Source: Streptomyces sp. NBC_01381
GTDB taxonomy: Bacteria; Actinomycetota; Actinomycetes; Streptomycetales; Streptomycetaceae
NCBI RefSeq assembly: GCF_026340305.1
Contig: NZ_JAPEPI010000001.1
Coordinates: 2,790,001-2,854,000 of the forward strand
DNA length: 64,000 nucleotides
Direction: 5' to 3'
Below the pieces are notes generated by a model. It was not told the origin of the DNA and did no database searches. It was given only the letters and a program-made list of their open reading frames with translations. Numbering within the stretch: position 1 is the first letter of the stretch; each line of letters opens with the position of its first letter. Position numbers and translations under genes: made by a program. This document shows, one piece after another, positions 42,388 to 49,878 of this stretch.

Positions 42388-42885
42388 CTAAATGCGCAGC
42401 ACCGAAAGACGGGCGAGGAGTATGCGGGGCGGCGGCGGATTGGGCCGCAGGCCGTCGAGCAGCCGGGCGAGCACGCGCGAGGGGACGGCGAAACCGCCGG
42501 GCCTCAGCAGGCCGGCCTTCAGGAGCAGGACGAGGGTGAACGCGCCGAGCACAGCGAGGCACACGGACAGCGGATCCATCCCGTGGAGCCCGGCGGGGGA
42601 GGATGCGGTGACGGTGTCATCGGCGGTGCGGGCAACCGGCTCCGTGCCCATGTCGTGGGCCTGGCCCATGCCATAGGACTGGCCCTGGTCATGGGCCTGG
42701 CCCATGCCCTGAGCGGCGGTCGTGCCCCGCGCCTCATGCTGGACGGATGCCTGGGCGGACGCCCGCTCGGCCCCGCCCCCGTGCCCCGTCGGATGACCCA
42801 GCGTATGCATCGTCACGATGCCGAGGAGGAGCGCGGCGAGCAGCAGGAGCTGTCCGCCCTTCGCCGGTCTCCTCGTCGTAGCCAT
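42388..42885 (-). CDS. DUF6153-like small membrane protein, His/Met-rich
   Basis: A 165-aa protein with an N-terminal hydrophobic segment (LLLLAALLLGIVTMHTLGHP), an exposed His/Gln/Met-rich region with an imperfect MGQAHDQG repeat, a second helix (LSVCLAVLGAFTLVLLLKAGLL) and a basic tail ending RILLARLSVLRI. I recognise this tail and layout from streptomycete DUF6153 proteins. The MGxxH repeats suggest metal (copper) binding. ATG 42885 is chosen over codons up to 42942. It is 134 bp upstream of the multicopper oxidase on the same strand, so joint expression is plausible. Confidence 0.7.
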   Translation of the reverse strand: MATTRRPAKGGQLLLLAALLLGIVTMHTLGHPTGHGGGAERASAQASVQHEARGTTAAQGMGQAHDQGQSYGMGQAHDMGTEPVARTADDTVTASSPAGLHGMDPLSVCLAVLGAFTLVLLLKAGLLRPGGFAVPSRVLARLLDGLRPNPPPPRILLARLSVLRI

Positions 42886-42955
42886 GGGCGAAACCCTACC
42901 CCCGGCGGGTATCACGTGACATGCGGGCCCCCGGGACTCCATTGATCATGGGCCC

Positions 42956-43693
42956 ATGATGATTACGGGCAAGCCGCTGCGGACCCGGTCGGCGGAGCCC
43001 GGCACCGAAGGACCCAGGAGTACCGCTCCCGTCGCGCTCCCGCTGGCACTCGGCGCGATCGCCTACAGCGCGTGGCTGCTCGAAATCCCCCTCGACACGG
43101 GGCTCTCGCCGGTCAGTTCGTACGTGAGTGAACTCGCCGCCCAGGACCAGCCCTACGGGACGCTGCTGCGGACGACCGACCTGGTCGCCGGGGTGCTGAT
43201 CCTCGCCGGAGCGGTCTGTGCGCTGCTGCGGCTGCCGCGCGGGCGGCTCGCCGTCCTCGGGTGGGCGGGGCTCGCGCTCTTCGGGGCGGCCACCGCCGTC
43301 GACTCGCGGCTGCCGCTGAGCTGTACGCCGACCGCCGACGCGGAGTGCGCGGCCAGGGAGGGGGCGGGGCTCGTGCCCTGGACGCATGCCGCGCACGTGG
43401 GCAGCAGCGGGGTCGCCGTGGCGGGGGCGCTGGCGGGGATGGTCCTGCTGACGATCGCCTCGCGCCGGTACGGGAGCCCGCCGTCCCTGGCGGGCCCGCT
43501 CGGCATCGTCCTGGTCCTTCTCGAACTGGCGGCCACCGCCTGGACGTTGGCCGCCCTCGCCGCGTTCGACGCGGGGCACGGGACGTGGGCGCTGGGGCTC
43601 GGTCAGCGGCTTCAGGTGCTGCTGATCGCGCTGTGGCTGGGGCTGCTCGCCCGGGCGGTGGTGCGGTGCGGGCGCGGGCGCGTGCTCTCGTGA
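42956..43693 (+). CDS. DUF998 family membrane protein
   Basis: A 245-aa protein with about six helices. Family features: YSAWLLEIPLDTGLSPVSSYVSELAAQ near the first helix, RTTDLVAGVLILAG, and a conserved external Cys pair (LSCTPTADAECA) before the VPWTHAAHVGSS helix. No function is known for DUF998. Two ATG codons (42956 and 42959) are possible starts. The 3' end overlaps the hydrolase gene (GTGA), so the two are translationally coupled. Confidence 0.85.
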   Translation: MMITGKPLRTRSAEPGTEGPRSTAPVALPLALGAIAYSAWLLEIPLDTGLSPVSSYVSELAAQDQPYGTLLRTTDLVAGVLILAGAVCALLRLPRGRLAVLGWAGLALFGAATAVDSRLPLSCTPTADAECAAREGAGLVPWTHAAHVGSSGVAVAGALAGMVLLTIASRRYGSPPSLAGPLGIVLVLLELAATAWTLAALAAFDAGHGTWALGLGQRLQVLLIALWLGLLARAVVRCGRGRVLS

Positions 43694-44454
43694 GGTCGTT
43701 CGTCAGGGTCGGGGGAGTGCGGCATCACGTGGAGGTGGCCGGGCGGGGGCCGGTGTGCGTGCTGAGCGCGGGGCTCGGCCTGGTCTCGGCCGACTGGGAC
43801 GTGGTGGCGGAGCTGCTGTCCCCGTGGCGGACCGTCGTCCGCTTCGACCGGCCGGGGCTCGGGCTCAGCGGGCACGCGCGCGTGCCGCCTTCCCTGGCGG
43901 GTGAGGCGGGGCGGATCGCCGGGCTTCTGGACGCGCTGGAGTTCTCGGGGCCGGTCACGGTGGTCGGGCACTCGCTCGCCGGGTTCCACGGCGAGGCGTT
44001 CGCGCGGCTGTATCCGGCGCGTACGGAGGGGCTTGTCCTTGTCGACTCCAGCATCGAGGAGCGGCTGGGGCATGTGCGGGTTCCTCGTGTGGCGCGGGTG
44101 GGGGGTGCGCGGGTCGGCGGGGCCGTGCTGAGGGGGGTGGGGGTGTCCCGGCCGGTGGGGCCGGTGGGGGTGCGGAGGTTCTTGGTGCAGGGGGCGCTTC
44201 TGGAGTACGCGACGTATGGCGACGTCGCTCGCGAACTGGCCGCACTACGGGGGGAGTTCCCCCTCCCGGAGGGGGTGCCGGTGACGGTGCTCGCCGCGTA
44301 CTCCCGGGGTTCGGTGCGGTGGCTCTACCGGCAGCGAGGCCTGGCGGCGACCCTCGGCGCGACGTTCCGCGTCGCGGAGCCGTCGGGCCACCTGGTGATG
44401 CGGGACAGCCCGGCGGACGTGGCGGAGGCGGTACTGGCGGTGCGCCCCGCTTAG
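43690..44454 (+). CDS. Alpha/beta-hydrolase
   Basis: A 254-aa alpha/beta-hydrolase starting at GTG 43690, which overlaps the DUF998 stop. The oxyanion segment is CVLSAGLGLVSADW, the strand-turn is VRFDRPGLGLSG, and the nucleophile elbow is VVGHSLAGFHG (Ser about 96); GLVLVDSS follows, and the catalytic His is in PSGHLVMRD near the C-terminus. It could be an esterase, lipase or haloalkane-type hydrolase; the substrate is unknown. The Arg/Val/Gly-rich stretch RVARVGGARVGGAVLRGVGV (about 135-155) is low-complexity and may be a lid. No signal peptide. Confidence 0.85.
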   Translation: MRSFVRVGGVRHHVEVAGRGPVCVLSAGLGLVSADWDVVAELLSPWRTVVRFDRPGLGLSGHARVPPSLAGEAGRIAGLLDALEFSGPVTVVGHSLAGFHGEAFARLYPARTEGLVLVDSSIEERLGHVRVPRVARVGGARVGGAVLRGVGVSRPVGPVGVRRFLVQGALLEYATYGDVARELAALRGEFPLPEGVPVTVLAAYSRGSVRWLYRQRGLAATLGATFRVAEPSGHLVMRDSPADVAEAVLAVRPA

Positions 44455-44476
44455 TTCCTCGACACCCGGCAGCGTT

Positions 44477-44770
44477 GGCGTTGTGCCCACCCGTTCCGCC
44501 GTGCGGAACGCCTGCCCACAACGGGGACGGCCGGGTGGGATGCGCCGTGCGGAGCGCTTGCCCGCGATGGGGACGCCTGGGTGGATGCGCCGTGCGGAGC
44601 GCGTGCCCGCAATGGGGACGGCCGGGTGGATGCGCCGTGCGGAGCGCACGCCCGCAACGGGGACGGCCGGGTGGGATGTGTCGTGTGGAGTGTTTGCCCG
44701 CAATGGGGACAGCGGGGTGGGGGGCGTCGTGTGGAGCGCCCGCCCGCAACGAGGACGGCGGGCGGGCGGC
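44477..44770 (+). repeat. Tandem array of six 45-46 bp units starting with the 47-bp palindromic element
   Basis: Successive units, aligned at GCCGTGCGG or its variants, begin near 44495, 44541, 44586, 44631, 44677 and 44723, giving periods of 45-46 bp. Units share TGCGCCGTGCGGAGCGC, then GCCCGCAA, GGGGACGG and GGGTGGATGC. The first unit contains a copy (44477-44523) identical to the reverse complement of 14744-14790 in hmuU. Later units drift (TGTGTCGTGTGGAG), so the right end appears older or less constrained. Confidence 0.8.
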
Positions 44771-44773
44771 CGC

Positions 44774-44882
44774 AGGGTAATCGGGTGGGTGGGTGGGAGA
44801 GCTTGTTCGTGCAGGTGGGGCTGCGGGGTAATCGGGTGGGTGGGTGGGAAAGGCCTGTTCGTGCAGGCGAAGCTGCCGGGGG
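44774..44882 (+). repeat. Two G-quadruplex repeat units
   Basis: Two direct repeats 51 bp apart, each with TAATCGGGTGGGTGGGTGGG (cores GGGTGGGTGGGTGGG at 44783-44797 and 44834-44848), then a GTTCGTGCAGG stretch. They belong to the same family as 19885-20125 and 60674-60710. Confidence 0.75.
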
Positions 44883-45932
44883 TCACCCCAGCCGCAGCCC
44901 CCGCACACTCTCCCGGATCACAATATGCGTCCCCAGGAGATGCCTCTCCTGCCCCGCCCGGGGCGATCCGCTCAACGCCAGTCGCACGGCCGTACGGCCC
45001 ATCTCCTCCGCGGGGATGTGGACCGTGGTGAGCCCGGGAGTGATGTCCGCCGCCACGGGGTCGTCGTTGTAGCCGACCACCGAGATGTCATCCGGCACCC
45101 GAAGCCCACGCTCCCGCAGGGCCACCACCGTCGCCGCGGCCACCCCGTCGTCGCCCGCGAACACCGCGGTGAACTCCGGCCGCCCGTCCGCCTTATCCAG
45201 AAGGTCGCGTATCGCCTCGTACCCGTTGTGCTGCCCGAAGCCGATCCCGTGCAGGATCGCCTCCTCGCGCGGCACCCCGTGGTCGGACAGCGCACGAAGG
45301 TAGCCGGCGACCCGGTCCTCGCCCGTGGTGTGGCCCGGCTGGTAGCCGATCAGGGCGATCTTGCGGTGGCCCGCCCCGAGCAGATGGCTCGTGATCGCGT
45401 ACGCGCCCGCCTCGTTGTCGTACTCGACGACCAGCGCGGGAACGTCCGGCGCCGGCGCCGGACGACCGCACAGGACGAGCCGCGAGCCGGCCGCCGCAAG
45501 CGCCTCCGCGTACCGCGCCATCCGCTCGCGGTACTCGTCGTCCTCGATGACCCCGCCCACCAGGATCACCGCCTCCGCGGCCTGCTCGCGCATCATCTGG
45601 ACCAGGGCCAGTTCACGGGCCGGATCGTTGCCCGTCGATGCGACCAGGGTGAGTCTGTCGCGCTGGGCGGCCTCCATCTCCACGCCCTGCGCGACATGCG
45701 CGAAGAAGGAGCTCACCACGTCGAAGGTGAGCACCGCGACCGTCTTGCGGCCCGCGCCTGCCAACGCGCGCGCGTGCGCGTTGGCGACGTAGTCGAGGTC
45801 CTTGACGGCCCGCAGGACCTTGGCACGCGACGCCGTGGACGTCGGATAGTTGCCCGCGAGCACCCGCGAGACGGTCGCGACGGAGACGCCGGCGCGTGCC
45901 GCCACGTCACGGATGGTGACCCGCTCACCCAC
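44883..45932 (-). CDS. LacI-family transcriptional regulator
   Basis: A 349-aa LacI/GalR repressor. N-terminal helix-turn-helix VTIRDVAARAGVSVATVSRVLAG with hinge helix ANAHARALAGAG, then a sugar-binding periplasmic-like core (VAVLTFDVVSSFFAHVAQGVE, ALIGYQPGHTTGEDR, FAGDDGVAAATVVALRERG, VVGYNDDPVAADITPGLTTV). It lies downstream of the sugar ABC importer genes in the same direction (120-bp gap with a hairpin). Two LacI-type palindromes at 49765 and 49849, in front of that importer and the divergent dehydrogenase, are its likely targets. Confidence 0.93.
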   Translation of the reverse strand: MGERVTIRDVAARAGVSVATVSRVLAGNYPTSTASRAKVLRAVKDLDYVANAHARALAGAGRKTVAVLTFDVVSSFFAHVAQGVEMEAAQRDRLTLVASTGNDPARELALVQMMREQAAEAVILVGGVIEDDEYRERMARYAEALAAAGSRLVLCGRPAPAPDVPALVVEYDNEAGAYAITSHLLGAGHRKIALIGYQPGHTTGEDRVAGYLRALSDHGVPREEAILHGIGFGQHNGYEAIRDLLDKADGRPEFTAVFAGDDGVAAATVVALRERGLRVPDDISVVGYNDDPVAADITPGLTTVHIPAEEMGRTAVRLALSGSPRAGQERHLLGTHIVIRESVRGLRLG

Positions 45933-45989
45933 AGTGTCTCCTCATCCTCATATACGCCTCTGGTGCCTCTGGTGCCTCAAGTGGCAGAG

Positions 45990-46026
45990 TCCGGGGCCGG
46001 GTTGCCCCACGACAACCCGTCCCGGA
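45990..46026. terminator. Imperfect hairpin between importer operon and LacI gene
   Basis: TCCGGGGCCGGGTTG (45990-46004) pairs with CAACCCGTCCCGGA (46013-46026) with one bulge, loop CCCCACGA. It lies after the binding-protein stop and may attenuate transcription into the LacI gene. Confidence 0.5.
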
Positions 46027-46052
46027 CCATCATCCCGCCCCTACGCCCCGCG

Positions 46053-47705
46053 TCAGTGCGCGGCCTCGTACTCCTTGGAGAACTCCTCGTGGGACTTGTC
46101 GCCGCCCTGCGCCTGCCACTTCTGGTAGACGGCGTCCCAGTCCGACAGCTTCTTGCGGCCGGAGACGATCGCCGTGACCCCGTCCTCGATGATCTGCTGC
46201 ATCGACGCGCCCTGCCGGTTGTACGTGTCCGACATCAGGCCCCAGTGGTCGTCGCGCACCAGGTTCGGCACGACCGCCTGCTCCCAGGTGTGCAGCCGCT
46301 TGGTGAGGTCGGGGAAGCCGGGGAAGTACAGCGGCTGCGGCGCGTCCATGAGGTAGGCGAACGGCAGGTTGGTCCTGTTCTCCACCAGGCCGAGGGAGTT
46401 GGGGATGGGGTCGCCGTTCTTGTCGTACTCGAAGTGCGTGCCCTCGACGCCCGAGTGCATCAGCTCGTACTCCTTCGAGCCGAAGGGCGAAGCCAGCCAG
46501 TCCAGGACCCGCAGCATCAGCTTCACGCGGTCCTTGGAGGCCTTCTTGATCACGGTGTAGCCGAAACAGCCGCGGTTCTGCTGGTAGACCGGCGTCGCGC
46601 CGTCGACCACGTACGGCACGGCCGCGTCCAGCGTGAACTCGTCCTTGATGCCCTGCGCGTTGGAGATGGCCGCGCCCCAGCCGTCCGTCATCGAGCGGAC
46701 CGTGCCGTTGTAGAACTGGGTCTTCAGGTCCACCTGGGAGATCGAGGTGGCGTCGGAGTTGTACGAGCCGCTCTTGCGCATCTTCGCCATGAACTCGAGC
46801 GCGGCCCTGAACTCGTCGGTCCCGTACATGTCGGTGACCTTGCCGTTCTTGATCTGCCACTGGTTCGGCGCCCCGTGCCACATCGCGTGGTAGAGGTAGC
46901 CGAAGAAGCCGACCGAGGAGGCGCCGAGCGCGTACTTCTTGTTCTGTGAGGCCTCGCGCGCCATCGTCTGGAAGTCGGCCGCCGCCATGCCCGGCTTGTA
47001 GCCCGCCTTGTCGAAGGCCTCGCGGTTGATGAACATCGCGCCCTGCACCTTGGCGCGCTCGATCGGGAGGCCGTAGATGCGCCCGGCGACCCGGCCCATG
47101 CCCTCCCACGCGTACGTGGGGATGTTGGCGAGGTTCGGGTAGTCCTTGACCGCGTCCCCTGACAGGTGCTCCGAGAGGTCCGCGCAGCGCGACTTCACGA
47201 ACTGCGACTCGCGCGGCAGGACGTACCCGCCACCGAAGTTGATCATGTCGGGGAGGTCGTCGCCCGACATCAGCGTGGACATCTTGGAGCGGAAGTCCGC
47301 GTCCGGCACCACCGAGAACTCGACCTCGACGCCGAGCGCCTCGTTCATCGCCTGCCAGTACTTGTTCGATCCGGCCGGCTTCGGCGGGGTGCCGTAGGTG
47401 ATGGTCATGACCTTGATCTTCTGCTTGCCGGTGCCCGGCTTCTCGGCGGTCGCCTCGATCAGCTTCTGGGGGTACTTCGTGAAGCCGGGCTGTACGCCTT
47501 CGGCACTCGGCGCGAGATCGGGCTTCGGGCCCTTGGCGGGTGTGTACGTCGGCCAGGGCGCCGCCTTCTTGTCGGCGTTGGAGACCGAACCGCCGCCGCC
47601 GGACTCGGTGGAACAGGCGGTGAGCAGGGAGGGCGCGGCGACGGCGGCACCGCCGACGGCTATGGAGCGCAGCAGCGTACGGCGCGACATCGAGGAACCG
47701 GACAC
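46053..47705 (-). CDS. Extracellular sugar-binding lipoprotein of an ABC importer
   Basis: A 550-aa substrate-binding protein (LipO / family 1 type, larger than the usual 420-450 aa). The signal has RR (MSRRTLLRSIAVGG) and the lipobox LLTAC (Cys31), so it is probably a Tat-exported lipoprotein. Core features include VEFSVVPDADFRSKMSTLMSGDDLPDM, GLPIERAKVQGAMFINREAFDKAG and FPGFPDLTKRLHTWEQ. The length and the LplA/LipO-like look suggest an oligo- or polysaccharide ligand. GTG 47705 is chosen (AAAGG 8 nt upstream); ATG 47690 is the alternative. It follows the two permease genes. No ATPase gene is present, so it probably uses the shared MsiK. Confidence 0.88.
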   Translation of the reverse strand: MSGSSMSRRTLLRSIAVGGAAVAAPSLLTACSTESGGGGSVSNADKKAAPWPTYTPAKGPKPDLAPSAEGVQPGFTKYPQKLIEATAEKPGTGKQKIKVMTITYGTPPKPAGSNKYWQAMNEALGVEVEFSVVPDADFRSKMSTLMSGDDLPDMINFGGGYVLPRESQFVKSRCADLSEHLSGDAVKDYPNLANIPTYAWEGMGRVAGRIYGLPIERAKVQGAMFINREAFDKAGYKPGMAAADFQTMAREASQNKKYALGASSVGFFGYLYHAMWHGAPNQWQIKNGKVTDMYGTDEFRAALEFMAKMRKSGSYNSDATSISQVDLKTQFYNGTVRSMTDGWGAAISNAQGIKDEFTLDAAVPYVVDGATPVYQQNRGCFGYTVIKKASKDRVKLMLRVLDWLASPFGSKEYELMHSGVEGTHFEYDKNGDPIPNSLGLVENRTNLPFAYLMDAPQPLYFPGFPDLTKRLHTWEQAVVPNLVRDDHWGLMSDTYNRQGASMQQIIEDGVTAIVSGRKKLSDWDAVYQKWQAQGGDKSHEEFSKEYEAAH

Positions 47706-47792
47706 GGTGTCAACCTTTCGGGGGAGCACGGGAGTTGGCTCAGCTCTTGATGCGGGAGGTGGTGGCTCAGCTCGGGATGCGAGAGGCGTGGC

Positions 47793-48728
47793 TCAGCTCT
47801 TGATGGCGCCGGTGAGCACGCCCTTGGTGAAGTACTTCTGCAGGAAGGGGTAGACGATCAGGATCGGCACGGTGGCGATCACCAGGACGGCCATCTGCAT
47901 CGTCTGCGGGGCCGAGACGTTCGAGGCGTCGCTCAGGCCGGTGTCGGCTATCTGGGAGCCGCCCATGACGTACGTACGAAGGACCTGCTGGAGCGGCCAG
48001 TGGTCGGACTCCAGATAGATCGAGGCATGGAACCAGGCGTTCCAGTAGCTGACCGCGTAGAAGAGGCCGACGACCGCGAGGGCCGCCTTGGAGAGCGGGA
48101 GCACGATCCGCCACAGGATCTGCCAGTCGCCCGCGCCGTCGAGCCGCGCCGCCTCGTACATCTCCTCGGGGATCCCCTGGAAGAAGCCGCGGAGCACGAC
48201 CAGATTGAAGACGTTGATGAGGACCGGGACGATCAGGGCGCTGTAGCTCTCCAGCATTCCCATGCCCTTGACCAGCAGGAACGCGGGGATCATGCCGGGC
48301 GGGAAGAGGAAGGTGAACAGGACGACGAGGAGGATCGGCTTGCCGCCGTACACGTTCGGGCGGCTCAGCGCGTACGCCAGGAACGTGGTGCACGCGAGGG
48401 AGGCGAGGGTGCCGATGATCGTCACCCCGGCGCTCACCCCGAGCGCCTTGGAGACGATGCCGCCCGCGAAGACCTGCTCGTAGGCGCGCAGGGTCGGGTG
48501 CTCGGGCCACAGGACCCAGCCGCCGTTGGCGACGACCTCGCGGTTCGAGGCGAACGACGTCGAGATGATGACGAGGAAGGGGACGAAGACCAGGACCAGG
48601 ATGGTGGCGATCGCAAGGACCTTGGCCACCTGGGTGACGGGCTTCGGCTGCTCCATCCAGGCGGGGCGCAGGGGGCGTGCCGCGGCGGATTTCGCGGCTC
48701 GGGCGGACTTCACGGTCGTCGTGCTCAC
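47793..48728 (-). CDS. Carbohydrate ABC transporter permease (MalG/LplC-like)
   Basis: A 311-aa inner-membrane subunit with six helices. The EAA loop is GIPEEMYEAARLDGAGDWQILWRIVLPLSK-type (starting EEMYEAARLDGAG, about 190). It starts at GTG 48728, overlapping the stop of the upstream permease (GTGA). With the partner permease it forms the channel for sugar uptake. The conserved LPLSKAALAVVGLF follows the loop. The ribosome region is inside the preceding gene, so translation should be coupled. Confidence 0.93.
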   Translation of the reverse strand: MSTTTVKSARAAKSAAARPLRPAWMEQPKPVTQVAKVLAIATILVLVFVPFLVIISTSFASNREVVANGGWVLWPEHPTLRAYEQVFAGGIVSKALGVSAGVTIIGTLASLACTTFLAYALSRPNVYGGKPILLVVLFTFLFPPGMIPAFLLVKGMGMLESYSALIVPVLINVFNLVVLRGFFQGIPEEMYEAARLDGAGDWQILWRIVLPLSKAALAVVGLFYAVSYWNAWFHASIYLESDHWPLQQVLRTYVMGGSQIADTGLSDASNVSAPQTMQMAVLVIATVPILIVYPFLQKYFTKGVLTGAIKS

Positions 48729-49720
48729 TTGTAGACCCCCTGCTCGCCGAGGCGATGGGCGACCTTGTTGGCCGCGAAGACGAGAATCGCGCCGACCACG
48801 CCCTTGAACAGGCCGGCTGCCGCGGCGTATCCGGTGTCGCCGCCGACGATGCCCTGCCAGAAGACGAAGGTGTCCAGGACCTCTCCGGCCTCGGGGCCGA
48901 CCGACTGCCGTTGCAGCAGCATCTGTTCGAAGCCGACGGAGAGGATGTCGCCGAGCCGCATGATGAGGAGCAGGATGACGACCGGCCGGATCGCGGGCAG
49001 CGTCACGTGCCAGAAGCGGCGCCAGGGCCCCGCGCCGTCGATCGCGGCGGCCTCGTACTGCTGCTCGTCCACCTGCATCAGCGCGGCGAGGAAGATGATC
49101 GTGCCCCAGCCGGCGTCCTTCCAGACGACCTGCGCGACGACGAGCGCGGGGTACGCGTCCGGGTTGCCGATGATGTCGACGGAGTGCAGACCGGCCTGCC
49201 CCAGCACGGAGTTGAGCAGTCCGGTGTCGGCGAGCACCTGCTGGAAGAGGGCGACGACGATGACCCACGACAGGAAGTGCGGCAGATAGACCACCGACTG
49301 CACGAAGCGCCGCGTCAGGTCCGACGTCAGGCTGTGCAGGAGCAGGGCGAGGCCGAGCGGGACCGGGAAGAAGAAGACCAGCTGGAGCACCGCGAGGAAC
49401 AGGGTGTTCCAGGTCGCGTGCCAGAAGTCCGGGTCGCCGAACATCCGGTCGAAGTTCTCGAGGCCGACCCAGGGGCTGGCCCACAGGCCGTCGAAGGGGA
49501 CGTACTCCTTGAAGGCCACGGCGTTGCCGATGAACGCGCCGTAGTGGAAGGCCAGGAAGTACGCGACGCCCGGCGCCATGAGCAGCAGCAGGACCCGCGA
49601 GGCGCGAAACCGTTTCCATCGCTCATCACGCCTGGTTTTGTTGCCATTTGGCCTGATGCTGCGCTTGCCGGGCGGCTTCACCGCCTCGGTTTCCGTCCGG
49701 TCCTTCGTCACCGCTGACAC
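48725..49720 (-). CDS. Carbohydrate ABC transporter permease (MalF/LplB-like)
   Basis: A 331-aa permease, first gene of the importer operon. A basic cytoplasmic N-terminus (about 1-40) precedes six helices, and the EAA loop is VDEQQYEAAAIDGAGPWRRF, then WHVTLPAIRPVVILLL. It resembles LplB permeases that accompany large LipO-type binding proteins. GTG 49720 follows GGAGGGG at 6-7 nt, which is better than codons further upstream. The promoter region to the right holds two LacI-type palindromes. Confidence 0.92.
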   Translation of the reverse strand: MSAVTKDRTETEAVKPPGKRSIRPNGNKTRRDERWKRFRASRVLLLLMAPGVAYFLAFHYGAFIGNAVAFKEYVPFDGLWASPWVGLENFDRMFGDPDFWHATWNTLFLAVLQLVFFFPVPLGLALLLHSLTSDLTRRFVQSVVYLPHFLSWVIVVALFQQVLADTGLLNSVLGQAGLHSVDIIGNPDAYPALVVAQVVWKDAGWGTIIFLAALMQVDEQQYEAAAIDGAGPWRRFWHVTLPAIRPVVILLLIMRLGDILSVGFEQMLLQRQSVGPEAGEVLDTFVFWQGIVGGDTGYAAAAGLFKGVVGAILVFAANKVAHRLGEQGVYK

Positions 49721-49764
49721 GGCAGCCCCTCCGTTGTCGGAACAAGGTGACCGGAATCTAAAGC

Positions 49765-49775
49765 GGTTACTAACC
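49765..49775. promoter_or_regulatory. LacI-type operator upstream of sugar importer
   Basis: GGTTA-C-TAACC, a perfect 11-bp palindrome, 45 bp before the permease start on the minus strand. It shares GGTTAC with the second site at 49849. Confidence 0.65.
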
Positions 49776-49848
49776 CCGGTCAACCCCCTTGGCCCCGCGA
49801 TCTCTTGACCACTGTCCCGACTTCGGCCTAGCCTCCAGGCGCTGTTGG

Positions 49849-49860
49849 GTAACCGGTTAC
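49849..49860. promoter_or_regulatory. LacI-type operator upstream of dehydrogenase
   Basis: GTAACCGGTTAC, a perfect 12-bp palindrome with the central CG characteristic of LacI-family sites, 19 bp before the dehydrogenase GTG. Its centre is 84-85 bp from that of the first site, about eight helical turns, which would allow looping. Confidence 0.7.
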
Positions 49861-49878
49861 TACGAGGGGCGGTCACGC

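Larger units (their letters stand above)
44455..44882. other. 428-bp non-coding repeat region
   Basis: No convincing gene, although long open frames exist because the repeat unit is mostly 45 bp, a multiple of three. It contains the 47-bp palindromic element, a 45-46 bp tandem array, and two G-quadruplex units directly before the LacI stop. Confidence 0.7.

Noticed and set aside
44477..44770. CRISPR array
   Set aside because: Units are contiguous 45-46 bp repeats without unique spacers, and no cas genes are nearby.
44483..45031. Open frames of up to 182 codons over the tandem array
   Set aside because: Frames stay open because the unit is mostly 45 bp and GC-rich. No ribosome site, no conserved domain, and they run into the LacI gene antisense.
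49600..49620. GAAACCGTTTCC as a further LacI operator
   Set aside because: It is not a true palindrome (one half is shifted) and lies inside the permease coding sequence, downstream of its start.
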